From contig NZ_JBNXUM010000021.1 of NCBI RefSeq assembly GCF_050563545.1, positions 70,709 to 134,708 of the forward strand: DNA of 64,000 nt, in the 5' to 3' direction. The position numbers were made by a program, and so were the translations under genes. The notes beneath the pieces are model-generated. The model ran no database searches and had not been told where the DNA came from. It saw nothing but the letters and a program-made list of their open reading frames with translations. This document shows, piece by piece, positions 1-8,192 of the stretch; position 1 is the stretch's first letter; each line of letters starts with the position of its first letter. This stretch comes from Falsiroseomonas sp050563545 (lineage in GTDB: Bacteria; Pseudomonadota; Alphaproteobacteria; Acetobacterales; Acetobacteraceae).

Positions 1-257
1 AGCGTGTCGCCGATGACGAAGCGCAGCCGGTAGCGCCCGCGCGGGACGGCGACGCGCAGCCGCGCCGGTCCGAAGCCCAGCACGAGGCCGCGGCGCAGCC
101 CATCGGGCTCGCCACGGTCCCGGTCATGCAGCTTGTCGGCCGACACCCAGCCCGCGCAGGTGGCCAGGGTGAACGCGGTGTTAGCGGCGATCCCCGCGAA
201 GCCGGGCGGCGGTGGGCCGCCCCCGAAGGTGAAACGGAATCGCCGGGACTCGATCAT
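1..257 (-). CDS. Partial protein with N-terminal carbohydrate-esterase-like beta domain
   Basis: The reading frame opens at an ATG on the minus strand and stays open for 85 codons to the window edge, so only the N-terminus is visible. The protein starts MIESRRFRFTFGG, and later reads LRVAVPRGRYRLRFVIGD. This F-x-F-G-x-G plus P-x-G-x-Y-x-x-x-x-x-x-GD pattern resembles the N-terminal beta-sandwich found before some SGNH hydrolases such as rhamnogalacturonan acetylesterases. That resemblance is by eye only. No signal peptide is visible. The gene lies downstream of the tRNA-Arg gene on the same strand, with about 110 bases between them. The catalytic part, if any, is outside the window. Confidence 0.55.
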   Translation of the reverse strand, partial: MIESRRFRFTFGGGPPPPGFAGIAANTAFTLATCAGWVSADKLHDRDRGEPDGLRRGLVLGFGPARLRVAVPRGRYRLRFVIGDT

Positions 258-369
258 GGGCGCGTCTCGGGTGGCGGCATAAGCCGATTGAAACCACCAT
301 CCGATTACGACCGTAAGTTGTGAACAACAAGTTACGACAACCGCAACTCTGCCCGCCCATGATACGGGC

Positions 370-446
370 TGGCGCGCCCGGAGGGATTTGAACCCCCGAC
401 CTGAAGCTTAGAAGGCTCCTGCTCTATCCAACTGAGCTACGGGCGC
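370..446 (-). tRNA. tRNA-Arg (anticodon TCT)
   Basis: The minus strand folds into a complete cloverleaf: acceptor GCGCCCG/CGGGCGC, D stem GCTC/GAGC, anticodon stem GGAGC/GCTTC with loop CTTCTAA, and T stem GGGGG/CCCTC with TTCAAAT loop. Positions 34-36 of the tRNA are TCT, reading AGA codons, which are rare in DNA this GC-rich. The discriminator is G and the CCA end is encoded in the genome (370-372). Confidence 0.96.
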
Positions 447-622
447 CCATGCCTGCGTTCATCACCTATCACCGCCAGCGCCGCAGGTGTAGGCGCAGCG
501 AACGCGACCATTGCCGAGGCCCTCGGCTTCCTGCAACGTTTGGTTGAGGATTGCCGGGCCAGATCAGCCTGCGATACCGGCGCGTCCGCGCGCGGCCCGC
601 AAGACGCGCGGCTCAGGGAGAG

Positions 623-2359
623 ATGATGCGCCTGCCCGGTTGCGGCCGAGCCCGACCATCCCGCCGGATCCTCGCACTGCCGCTGCTGCTGTTGGCCTCG
701 CCGGCGGCCGCGCAGGCCCCGCCCCCCCTGCCCGGCGCCATCGAGCGCGCGACGCCTGTCGAGCCACCGAGCCTCGGCCCGTCGCTGCTGCCGCCTGAGC
801 CCCAGCGCAACAGCGGCCCCGGCGAGGCCCGCCGCGTCCCGATCGGCGGAGTCGCGATCCAGGGCAACACCGCCCTGCCGGAGGCCGCGCTGGCGCCGGC
901 CGTCCGGCATCTCGCGGGCGGGCAGCCCAGCCTGGCCGAGATCGAGGATGCCAGGCTTGCCGTGCTCCGGACCTATCGGGAGGCCGGCTTCCCCTTCCTG
1001 GCGGTGCAAGCCGGCCTCGGCCCGCGACCCGACGGGCGCTTCGACCTGCGGTTCGAGGTCACGGAAGGCCGCATCGCGGAGGTCGTGCTGGAAGGCGATA
1101 TCGGCCCCGCCGCGCGCCAAGCCAGGCGCTTCCTGGATCCGCTAGTAGGCGCGCGCGCGATCTCGAACGCGGAGCTGGAACGCGCGCTGCTGCTCGTCTC
1201 CGACATCCCCGGCGTGACGGCCCAGGGCGTGCTGCGCCCGATCCCGGATCAGCCCGGCGCGCTGCAGCTGGTGGTGCGGCTGGAACGCCGCGCGGTCAGC
1301 GGCTTCCTCAACCTCGACAACCGCGGCTACGCCCAGACCGGCGCCTGGCAGGGGCTGCTGGTCGGCCAGGCCAACAGCCTGACGCAGTTCGGCGAGCGCA
1401 CCGAGGTCTCTGTCCTGCAGACCGACGGCAACGGGCAGAGCTTCCTGCAGGTCGCGGAGGAGGTCTTCATCGGCGGCTCGGGGCTGCGGCTGCGCGCCTG
1501 GTTCGGCACCGGCCGCGCCCTGCCCTTCTCGCCGCTCGCCGCGATCGGCTATCGCGGCGACACCACCGTCGGCGGCGCCGCGCTGATCTATCCGGTCCTG
1601 CGCAGCCGGCCGATGAACCTGACCGCCACCGGCCAGTTCGACGGCTTCGAGAGCAGCGTCGAGACGAACGGCGCGCGGCAGAGCCGCGATTTCGTGCGCG
1701 CGCTGCGCCTGACGCTGGACGGCGCGGCGCAGGATGCCTGGCTGGGCTCGGCGCCGGCGGCGGCCGCGACGACCTGGTATCTGCGCTACGCGCAGGGTCT
1801 GAACGCCTTCGGCGCGACGGGCACGGGCGCGGCACTGGCGTCGCGGCTCGACAGCGATTTCGGCTTCTCCAAGGTCGCGGGCGAGGTCGCGCGGCTGCAG
1901 CCGCTGTTCGCCGCGGGCGAATCCTGGCTGGTGTCGGCTCTCGGCGTCGTCGCGGGGCAGTGGTCGGACGACATCCTCCCGCCGGCCGAGAAATTCTATC
2001 TCGGCGGCCAGAGGCTGGGCCGGGGCTTCTATGCCGGCCAGGTGTCGGGCGACCGGGCGCTGGGCGTGACGCTGGAACTGCAGGCCTCCCGCAGCTTAGA
2101 CGTGACGGTGCCGGCGGGCGGGTTCCGGCTGGGGACGCAGCTCTACCTGTTCCGCGACGGCGGCAGGGCCTGGGACAACGGGCCCTTCGGCCTGGACCGG
2201 AGCCTCGATTCTTGGGGCGGCGGCGTCCGGCTGCAGTTCGACGAACGGGTGCAGTTGGATGTCGAGGGCGTGCGGAGGATGACGCGCAATCCCGACGGGC
2301 CGGGTTTCGCGGAGCTCAACGCGAATGCGGTCTACGCGCGGGTGCTGGTGAGGTTCTGA
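623..2359 (+). CDS. ShlB/FhaC/HecB-family two-partner secretion pore (TpsB)
   Basis: This is an outer-membrane Omp85-superfamily translocator of about 578 residues, the usual TpsB size. A signal peptide with a leucine-rich core ending near AAAQA is followed by a Pro-rich linker, a POTRA_2 domain (about residues 65-145, containing a VAIQGNTALP stretch), a second POTRA-like segment, and a beta-barrel. The barrel carries GRGFYAGQVSGD, matching the conserved L6 loop, and the protein ends in Phe (VLVRF), as outer-membrane barrels do. Two adjacent ATGs (623, 626) follow a purine-rich GGGAGAG; upstream in-frame starts would bury the signal peptide. No large TpsA exoprotein gene lies next to it, so the cargo is unknown. 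Confidence 0.88.
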   Translation: MMRLPGCGRARPSRRILALPLLLLASPAAAQAPPPLPGAIERATPVEPPSLGPSLLPPEPQRNSGPGEARRVPIGGVAIQGNTALPEAALAPAVRHLAGGQPSLAEIEDARLAVLRTYREAGFPFLAVQAGLGPRPDGRFDLRFEVTEGRIAEVVLEGDIGPAARQARRFLDPLVGARAISNAELERALLLVSDIPGVTAQGVLRPIPDQPGALQLVVRLERRAVSGFLNLDNRGYAQTGAWQGLLVGQANSLTQFGERTEVSVLQTDGNGQSFLQVAEEVFIGGSGLRLRAWFGTGRALPFSPLAAIGYRGDTTVGGAALIYPVLRSRPMNLTATGQFDGFESSVETNGARQSRDFVRALRLTLDGAAQDAWLGSAPAAAATTWYLRYAQGLNAFGATGTGAALASRLDSDFGFSKVAGEVARLQPLFAAGESWLVSALGVVAGQWSDDILPPAEKFYLGGQRLGRGFYAGQVSGDRALGVTLELQASRSLDVTVPAGGFRLGTQLYLFRDGGRAWDNGPFGLDRSLDSWGGGVRLQFDERVQLDVEGVRRMTRNPDGPGFAELNANAVYARVLVRF

Positions 2360-2404
2360 CACGAGGGGTGCTGCGCTCGCCCTCACCCGGGAGCTGTGCG
2401 GCCA

Positions 2405-2472
2405 CCCTCCCCCGCTTCGCGGAAGAGGGAAATTGGTGCCGGCCGCTACCTCTCCCGCGAAGCGGGAAAGGG
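2405..2472. repeat. Intergenic palindromic repeat pair (degenerate copy)
   Basis: Between the stops of two convergent genes lie two C-rich/G-rich hairpins, at 2405-2430 and 2450-2472. They resemble the hairpins near 51.3, 54.1 and 61.2 kb but have more mismatches. They could also act as a bidirectional transcription stop. Confidence 0.6.
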
Positions 2473-2488
2473 TCGGGGTGGGCGTTCT

Positions 2489-2806
2489 TCAATGCGTCCA
2501 GTTCTCCGCCCGGCCGAAGCGGAAATTGTCGGCATAGGCCTTGGGCTTGATCTCGGTATGCACGATCGGCGCGTGCTCCACCTCGTAGGGGATGCCCTTG
2601 CCCTCGGCATAGGCGACCGCTTCCTCGGCCGTCGGGAAGGCGAGCCGCACCTGGGCGCGCGTGTCGCCCGAGCCGAACCATCCCATCAGGGGATCGATCC
2701 GCTTCGGCTCCGCCGGCTCGTATTGCAGCACCCATTCATGCGTGCGGGCGCGGCCGGACTGCATGGCCGATTTGGGCGAGCGGTAGATGCGGGCCTTCTG
2801 GGTCAT
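2489..2806 (-). CDS. NADH dehydrogenase (complex I) NDUFS4-like accessory subunit
   Basis: This 105-residue protein matches the ETC complex I subunit conserved region (NDUFS4/18 kDa family) found in alphaproteobacteria and mitochondria. It has the early ARIYRP-like motif (ARIYRSPKSAMQSG), then WVLQYEP, the LMGWFGSGDT signature, an AEEAVAYAEGKG helix, and an aromatic C-terminal tail. It would sit on the peripheral arm of complex I at the cytoplasmic face. The ATG at 2806 is preferred because the upstream extension runs into kdsD. It begins 28 bases after kdsD ends and may be co-transcribed with the KDO genes, although its function is unrelated to them. Confidence 0.9.
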   Translation of the reverse strand: MTQKARIYRSPKSAMQSGRARTHEWVLQYEPAEPKRIDPLMGWFGSGDTRAQVRLAFPTAEEAVAYAEGKGIPYEVEHAPIVHTEIKPKAYADNFRFGRAENWTH

Positions 2807-2834
2807 GCCGCGGAACCTACCACCGCCCCCTTCC

Positions 2835-3806
2835 CTACAGAACCCCCGAGCGCAGGAGGTCGTGCAGGTGCAGGATGCCGACCGGCCGGCCATCCGCGAC
2901 GACAAAGAGGCTGGTGATCCGCTTCTCGTTCATGATGCCGAGCAGGTCGGCCGCAAGGTCTTCCGGCGCGGCGGTGCGCGGCGTCGCCGTCATCGCCTCC
3001 GTCACCGGACGGTCCATCGCGATCCCCCGCTGGAAGGCGCGGCGGAGGTCGCCATCGGTCAGCACGCCCGCCAGCCGCCCCTGCTCCACGACGCCGGCCA
3101 CGCCGAAGCGGCGGGAGGTCATCTCGACGATCGCCTGGGCCAGGGTCGCCTCTGGCCCGACCAGCGGCAGTTCCTCCGCCCCGTGCATCAGGTCGCGCGC
3201 GCGCTTCAACCTGGCGCCGAGCTTGCCGCCAGGGTGGAAGTCCCGGAAATCCTGCGGCGAGAAGCCGCGCGCCTCCAGCAGGCACATCGCCAGCGCATCG
3301 CCGAGCGCCAGCTGCATGGTCGTGCTGGTGGTCGGCGCGAGGCCATTCGGGCAGGCCTCCTGCATGCGCGGCAGCGCGAGCAGGATGTCGGCCGCCGAAC
3401 CCAGCGCGCTCTCGGGGCGCGAGGTGATCGCGATGAGCTTCACGTCGAAGCGGCGGGTATAGGCGATGATGTCGGCAAGCTCCGGCGCCTCGCCCGACCA
3501 GGACAGCGCGAGCACCGCGTCGTCCCGGCCGATCATGCCGAGGTCGCCATGGCTCGCCTCGGCGGGGTGGACGAAGTGGGACGGCGTGCCGGTCGAAGCG
3601 AGCGTCGCCGCGATCTTGCGGCCGACATGGCCGGACTTGCCCATGCCGGTGACGATCGCGCGCCCGGGCAGGGTCAGGAGATAGGCGACGGCTTCCAGCA
3701 CGCGCGCGCCGAGGTCGCCCGCCAGCGCCTCGCGCAGCGCCTGCAGCCCCGCGGTCTCGAGCTCGATCGTGCGCAACAGCGTGTCGCGGCGCTGGGCCTC
3801 GCTCAT
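2835..3806 (-). CDS. kdsD: Arabinose-5-phosphate isomerase (KpsF/GutQ family)
   Basis: This enzyme converts D-ribulose 5-phosphate to D-arabinose 5-phosphate, the first committed step towards KDO. The 323-residue protein has the expected architecture: an SIS domain (about residues 30-170) with TGMGKSGHVGRK and the substrate-binding stretch around HPAEASHGDLGM, then two CBS motifs (from RDLMHG and from VTEAMTATP). The ATG at 3806 overlaps the TGA of kdsB by 4 bases, indicating translational coupling. A GTG or ATG further upstream would lie inside kdsB and is rejected. In the operon it follows kdsA and kdsB, so the three genes together make CMP-KDO except for the KdsC phosphatase step. Confidence 0.95.
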   Translation of the reverse strand: MSEAQRRDTLLRTIELETAGLQALREALAGDLGARVLEAVAYLLTLPGRAIVTGMGKSGHVGRKIAATLASTGTPSHFVHPAEASHGDLGMIGRDDAVLALSWSGEAPELADIIAYTRRFDVKLIAITSRPESALGSAADILLALPRMQEACPNGLAPTTSTTMQLALGDALAMCLLEARGFSPQDFRDFHPGGKLGARLKRARDLMHGAEELPLVGPEATLAQAIVEMTSRRFGVAGVVEQGRLAGVLTDGDLRRAFQRGIAMDRPVTEAMTATPRTAAPEDLAADLLGIMNEKRITSLFVVADGRPVGILHLHDLLRSGVL

Positions 3807-4528
3807 GCCAGCATCTCGCGCGCACGTTCCAGATCCTCGAGCGTGTCGACGCCAAGCGGCACGGCATCCACCGCGACGGCCTCGATGCGCATGCCGGCCT
3901 CGATCGCGCGCAGCTGCTCCAGCTTCTCGCGCTTCTCGAGGCCCGACGGAGGCAGCGCGACGAAGCGCGCCAGCGCCGCGCGGCGCCAGGCATAGAGACC
4001 GATATGGTGCCAGAGCGGCCCCTCGCCCCACGGCGCGGTGGCGCGCGTGAAATACAGGCAGTGGAAGCGCCCGGGCGCGAGTTCGCTCCCCACCATTTTC
4101 ACGACCTGCGACGCCGTCCGTTCCTCCTCGCGCCGGATCTCCGCGACGAGCGTCGCCACGTCTACGGAGGGATCCATCAGCGGGATCAGCGCGGCGCGGA
4201 TCGTCGAGGGCAGGATGGTCGGCAGGTCGCCCTGCACGTTGACCACCGCATCGTGCAGCCCCGTGGGATCCAGCGCCGACACGGCCTCGTGGATGCGGTC
4301 GGAGCCCGAGGGATGGTCCGCGCGCGTCATCTGCACGCGGCCGCCGGCCTTGATGACGGCCTCCGCGATCTCGGTGCTGTCGGTCGCGACCACGACCTCG
4401 CCGATGTCGGCGTCCATCGCGCGGCGCCAGACATGCACGATCATGGGCTCGCCGTGGATGTCGGCCATCGGCTTGTTGGGCAGCCTGGTCGCCGACATCC
4501 GCGCTGGGATCATGACGATCGGGCGCAT
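3803..4528 (-). CDS. kdsB: 3-deoxy-manno-octulosonate cytidylyltransferase (CMP-KDO synthetase)
   Basis: This enzyme activates KDO with CTP to CMP-KDO, the donor for KDO transferases. The 241-residue protein begins with the nucleotide-binding motif MIPARMSATRLPNKP and has the conserved GSDRIHEA and VNVQGDLP stretches, all typical of KdsB. Length is normal for the family (about 240-250). It starts 4 bases after kdsA ends and its stop overlaps the start of kdsD, so it is the middle gene of a tight kdsA-kdsB-kdsD block. Confidence 0.96.
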   Translation of the reverse strand: MRPIVMIPARMSATRLPNKPMADIHGEPMIVHVWRRAMDADIGEVVVATDSTEIAEAVIKAGGRVQMTRADHPSGSDRIHEAVSALDPTGLHDAVVNVQGDLPTILPSTIRAALIPLMDPSVDVATLVAEIRREEERTASQVVKMVGSELAPGRFHCLYFTRATAPWGEGPLWHHIGLYAWRRAALARFVALPPSGLEKREKLEQLRAIEAGMRIEAVAVDAVPLGVDTLEDLERAREMLA

Positions 4529-4532
4529 GGGA

Positions 4533-5363
4533 TCAGAAGCCCTTCACCACGGCGTCGATCGCCTGCAGCCGCACGACCAGCGCCTCGAAATCCTTCAGCG
4601 GCACCATGTTCGGTCCGTCCGACGGCGCGTGGTCGGGATCGGGATGCGTCTCGATGAAGAGGCCCGCGACGCCGACCGCGACGGCGGCGCGCGCCAGCGT
4701 CTCCACGAATTCCCGCTGCCCGCCGGAGGACGTGCCCTGCCCGCCGGGCTGCTGCACGGAATGCGTGGCGTCGAACACCACGGGATGACCGGTGCGCGCC
4801 ATGATCGGCAGGGCGCGCATGTCGCTGACGAGCGTGTTGTAGCCGAAGGACGCGCCGCGCTCGGTCAGGACGACGTTCGGGTTGCCGGCCCCGGTGATCT
4901 TGGACGCGACGTTGACCATGTCCCAGGGCGCCAGGAACTGGCCCTTCTTGACGTTGACGACGCGCCCGGTCGCCGCGGCGGCCAGCAGCAGGTCGGTCTG
5001 GCGGCAGAGGAAGGCCGGGATCTGCAGCACGTCCACCACCGGCGCGACCATCGCGCATTGCTCGTTCTCGTGCACGTCGGTCAAGGTCGGCAAGCCGAGG
5101 CTCTCCCGGATCTCGGCGAAGACCGGCAGCGAGGCCTTGAGCCCCATCCCCCGCGCCGCCTGGCCGGAGGTGCGGTTCGCTTTGTCGAAGCTCGTCTTGT
5201 AGATCAACCCGATGCCGCGCCTGGCCGCGATCTCCTTCAGCGCGGCGGCGGTCTCCAGCGCATGGGCGCGGGATTCCATCTGGCAGGGGCCGGCGATCAG
5301 CGCGATGGGCAGGTGGTTGGCCAGATTGACAGGGCCGACCTGCACGACATGGGGGGCGGTCAT
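4533..5363 (-). CDS. kdsA: 3-deoxy-8-phosphooctulonate synthase (KDO-8-P synthase)
   Basis: This enzyme condenses phosphoenolpyruvate with arabinose 5-phosphate to KDO 8-phosphate. The 276-residue protein has the family signatures AGPCQMES, YKTSFDKANRTS, LTDVHE, KKGQF and FDATHSVQQPGG in order. The ATG at 5363 gives the N-terminus MTAPHVVQVGPV, which fits known KdsA starts; the open frame upstream adds low-complexity sequence. It follows the GT4 gene by 40 bases in the same operon. The loop Cys of metal-dependent KdsA enzymes appears as the Cys of AGPC, but metal dependence cannot be settled by eye. Confidence 0.96.
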   Translation of the reverse strand: MTAPHVVQVGPVNLANHLPIALIAGPCQMESRAHALETAAALKEIAARRGIGLIYKTSFDKANRTSGQAARGMGLKASLPVFAEIRESLGLPTLTDVHENEQCAMVAPVVDVLQIPAFLCRQTDLLLAAAATGRVVNVKKGQFLAPWDMVNVASKITGAGNPNVVLTERGASFGYNTLVSDMRALPIMARTGHPVVFDATHSVQQPGGQGTSSGGQREFVETLARAAVAVGVAGLFIETHPDPDHAPSDGPNMVPLKDFEALVVRLQAIDAVVKGF

Positions 5364-5403
5364 GCCGCGCTGCCTTGCACGCCGCGGCCCGCCAAGGCAA
5401 GGG

Positions 5404-6480
5404 TCAGCCGCGCAGCCACTCCAGCACGGGTGCGGCCATCCGCTCGGGCCCGAAGGACGCGGCCTGGACAATTGCCCTCGGCGCAAGCTCGGCCAGCCGC
5501 CGGGGATCGGCGATCTCCTCCAGCGCCGCGGCGAATTCCGCGACCGAGAACGGGTCGAAGAACACGCCGGCCTGCCCGATCACCTCCGGGAAGCTCGAGG
5601 TCATCGCCGCCAGCACGGGCTTGCCGAGGCTCATCGCCTCCACCGCTGGGATGCCGAAGCCCTCGTAGACCGACGGGAGGACCAGGAATTCCGCGTGCTT
5701 CAGCAGGCGGTACTTCACGAATTCCGAGACATAGCCCGTGAAGGTCACGCGTTCCTGCGCCGCCGGCGAGAGCCTGGCGAGCAATTGCTCCGCGCCATGC
5801 CCGCGCCGTCCGATTACCACGAAGCGCAGCCCCGACCGCTCCAACGCCGGTTCCTTGAGCGCCCGAAGCAGCAGGCCGAGATTCTTGCGGGCCTCCACCG
5901 TGCCGATCACCACGGCATAGCGGCCGATGGCGACCTGCGGCAGGTTGCGCTCCATCAGCTCGAAGCCGTCGGGCCAGTCGGCATACTGCATCAGCAGCCG
6001 CGTCTTCGGCTCGACCCAGGGCCAGGTCTGCACGACCGCGGATCGCGTCGCCTCGGAACAGCAGAACACCGTCTCGTCCGTCAGCAGCGTCTCGCGCAGG
6101 GGGTCGAGGTGATGCGCGACATTGGCCGGCGAATGCGTCTCCGGCATCACCAGCGTCGAGAGGTCGTGGATGGTGCTGGCTTCCCGCCGCGCGATGCCGC
6201 CGATCGGCTTGACCGAGGGATAGAGCAGCGGCCTGCCGGGATCGATCGGGGTCGCCTCCGTCGGCGGGCGTTCCTGCAGCAGGCGGAGGAAATTGCCGTT
6301 GCCGAGCCGCATCGCGCGCTCCACGGCGTCCGCCGGCACGCGCGACAGGCGCACCGCATGATCCAGCTCGACCCCCGCGGCGCCCAGCGCCCGCACCAGG
6401 CGGCGGGTGAAGACGGGGATGCCCGTCCACTGCGCCTCCAGCAGCGGCGTGACGTCGATCGTCAGGCGGGGCGGGCTCAT
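5404..6480 (-). CDS. GT4-family glycosyltransferase
   Basis: This is a GT-B fold transferase of 358 residues, probably cytoplasmic. The C-terminal half has the family hallmarks: YAVVIGTVEARKN at the start of the donor domain, FTGYVSE, and the EX7E-type region PSVYEGFGIPAVEAMSLGKP that contacts the nucleotide sugar. The N-terminal part reads LTIDVTPLLEAQWTGIPVFTRR, as in mannosyl/rhamnosyltransferase-like GT4 proteins that start with a WTGI motif. A similar WTGIARVE motif starts the third transferase unit of the 1873-residue protein at 13814. Its start overlaps the upstream gene stop by 4 bases. The donor sugar cannot be read from sequence. Confidence 0.88.
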   Translation of the reverse strand: MSPPRLTIDVTPLLEAQWTGIPVFTRRLVRALGAAGVELDHAVRLSRVPADAVERAMRLGNGNFLRLLQERPPTEATPIDPGRPLLYPSVKPIGGIARREASTIHDLSTLVMPETHSPANVAHHLDPLRETLLTDETVFCCSEATRSAVVQTWPWVEPKTRLLMQYADWPDGFELMERNLPQVAIGRYAVVIGTVEARKNLGLLLRALKEPALERSGLRFVVIGRRGHGAEQLLARLSPAAQERVTFTGYVSEFVKYRLLKHAEFLVLPSVYEGFGIPAVEAMSLGKPVLAAMTSSFPEVIGQAGVFFDPFSVAEFAAALEEIADPRRLAELAPRAIVQAASFGPERMAAPVLEWLRG

Positions 6481-7541
6481 GCGACGCCTCCGTCGGCCAG
6501 CTCGGGCAGGCGCGGATCGGGGGGGCGGGCGCCGATGCGACGCCCGGACCAGGCGGCCAGCAACTGCCGGGCGGGACCCAGGCGACCGTCGCCGGTCACC
6601 TCGACCTCAGCGGCCCGTTCGAACAGGGCGGGCGCGAAGCGCCAGAAGGGGAAGGCCGCGTGCAGGGTGACGCGCCCGCCGGCCAGCATTTCCGGCAGCG
6701 GGTCACCCTCGGCCAGCATGATACTCCGGGTGAGCGCGCGCGGCAGGGCGAGTTCCGTCGCGATCAGCGCGGCGAGCAGCGCGGCGATACGCTCGCGCGG
6801 GTCGGCGTCCGGCCGGTCGAGACGCGGCAGGCCGATCAGCAGCGGCGCCTGCGCGCCGACGGCGCTGCGCTGGATCATGCGCGCCAGCGTCCAGACGAAG
6901 GCGCCATCGGCCAGCGCCCGCGTGGACAGCGGGACGAAGTGGAGGGGCCCGGGCGGCAGCGGCACCGGCGCGGCGTCGGCGAGAAGCGCGGCAACGCGGT
7001 CGGCGGCGCGGAAGGGAATGCCGAAGGCCAGCAGCGGCCCGGGATCGGCCGGCGCCGGCGCGCCGCGCAGCAGCGTCGTCGGCGGGCGCATCACGCCCTT
7101 GCCGAGCCGCACCGAGAGCGCGCCGTTCACCTGGCTCGCCAGGTTCGCGAAGAGCTCGGGCGCGAGGGCCAGCAGCCGCCGCCGCGCCTCGTCCGCGCGG
7201 AGGACGCCGCGGGCATGGAAGAAGACGTGGTTGCGCAGCCCCGGGATGGTGCGCAGGGTCTGGCCGTCGCTCAGCGCCAAGTGGTCCGCGGCGCCGTCGA
7301 GCCGCGCCTCGAGCCAGGCGCGGGCCGCGCCGTGGGTGAAGATCTCGGGCCTGGCGACGAAGCGCAGCGTGGTGCCGGCGGCGTCGCAGGCCTGCTCCAC
7401 CAGGCCGAGCGCGCAACGGAGTTCCGGCGGCAGCGCCGCCGTGGCCAGGACCTCGCGCCCGAAGATCGAGCCGGGCAGGTCGATCCCGTCCAGCGCGGCG
7501 CCGGGGATGGAGACGAGCAGGGCCGATCCGAACATGCTCAT
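6477..7541 (-). CDS. Uncharacterised protein of polysaccharide operon
   Basis: I do not recognise a family in this 354-residue protein. It has no signal peptide or clear membrane segment and is rich in Ala, Leu and Arg. The first half contains a VFFHARGVLRADEARRR stretch and the second half a run of hydrophobic strand-like segments (LLAFGIPFRA, PLHFVPLSTRAL, LLIGLPRL). It is translationally coupled on both sides: its ATG overlaps the stop of the DUF4214-like gene and its TGA overlaps the ATG of the GT4 gene. That placement, not its sequence, suggests a role in assembling or modifying the same glycan. Confidence 0.75.
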   Translation of the reverse strand: MSMFGSALLVSIPGAALDGIDLPGSIFGREVLATAALPPELRCALGLVEQACDAAGTTLRFVARPEIFTHGAARAWLEARLDGAADHLALSDGQTLRTIPGLRNHVFFHARGVLRADEARRRLLALAPELFANLASQVNGALSVRLGKGVMRPPTTLLRGAPAPADPGPLLAFGIPFRAADRVAALLADAAPVPLPPGPLHFVPLSTRALADGAFVWTLARMIQRSAVGAQAPLLIGLPRLDRPDADPRERIAALLAALIATELALPRALTRSIMLAEGDPLPEMLAGGRVTLHAAFPFWRFAPALFERAAEVEVTGDGRLGPARQLLAAWSGRRIGARPPDPRLPELADGGVA

Positions 7542-8173
7542 CCCGCGAAGACGAAGCCCGGATCGGCCGGCGAGGCCAGCAGCCGCGGCGCGGAGCGGAA
7601 CTCCTCCGACCCCGCGAGCAGCATCAGCAGGCCGAGCGGTGTGAGCGCGCCGGCGCGCAGCAGCCGCTCATGGAGGGTGGCCGAGGCGGCGTCGGGCGCG
7701 CGGGCGAGGACATAGGCATGCGCGGCGTGGACGAACTCGGCCGGGCCGTGCCGCTCGATGTGGTGGGCGAGGAGCGCGGCGCAGCCCGCGAGATGCTCGA
7801 TGGAGCGCACCACGGTCGGGTCCTGCGCGATCACCGCCTCGACGGAGGCGCAGCCCTCGAAGGGCGGCCTGTCGCGCCAGGCGGGATCCGAGGAGGCGTG
7901 CAGTTCCGCCCCCGTCGTCGCCTCGTGCAGGAAGAGGGTCCGGCCGCGCAGTGCCTCCGCCGGGCGGGACAGGTGCAGGCGGAAGGCGCACCAGCCCAGG
8001 CGGTAACCGATCCGCGCGAGATCGGCGCGGTAGAGGTTGGCGAGGCCCCGTCCGACTTCCTCCCCGTAGGAGTCGCGCAGCACGATCTCCAGCACGCGGC
8101 CGAGGTCGGCGGGGTCGAAGGCCCAGCCCTCGGCGAAGTCGCCGGCGGTCAGCGCATCGAGGTGGCCCCGCAT
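7538..8173 (-). CDS. Beta-sandwich plus DUF4214-like protein
   Basis: This 211-residue protein has two visible parts. Residues about 3-90 have a GHLDALTAGDFAEGWAFDP start, GLANLYRADLARIGY in the middle and CAFRLHL later, a pattern I associate with a small beta-sandwich module accompanying alphaproteobacterial glycosyltransferases. Residues about 140-200 (FVHAAHAYVLARAPD, then GSEEFRS) resemble a single DUF4214 repeat. No catalytic motif is seen. It lies between the tandem GT/methyltransferase-like genes and the uncharacterised gene, overlapping the latter by 4 bases. A scaffolding or glycan-binding role is inference only. Confidence 0.75.
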   Translation of the reverse strand: MRGHLDALTAGDFAEGWAFDPADLGRVLEIVLRDSYGEEVGRGLANLYRADLARIGYRLGWCAFRLHLSRPAEALRGRTLFLHEATTGAELHASSDPAWRDRPPFEGCASVEAVIAQDPTVVRSIEHLAGCAALLAHHIERHGPAEFVHAAHAYVLARAPDAASATLHERLLRAGALTPLGLLMLLAGSEEFRSAPRLLASPADPGFVFAG

Positions 8174-8192
8174 CAGGCGTTCCGCCGCATCG

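Noticed and set aside
5212..7644. An 810-codon plus-strand frame across kdsA, the GT4 gene and the unknown gene
   Set aside because: It crosses three genes that have either family motifs or coupled starts on the other strand.
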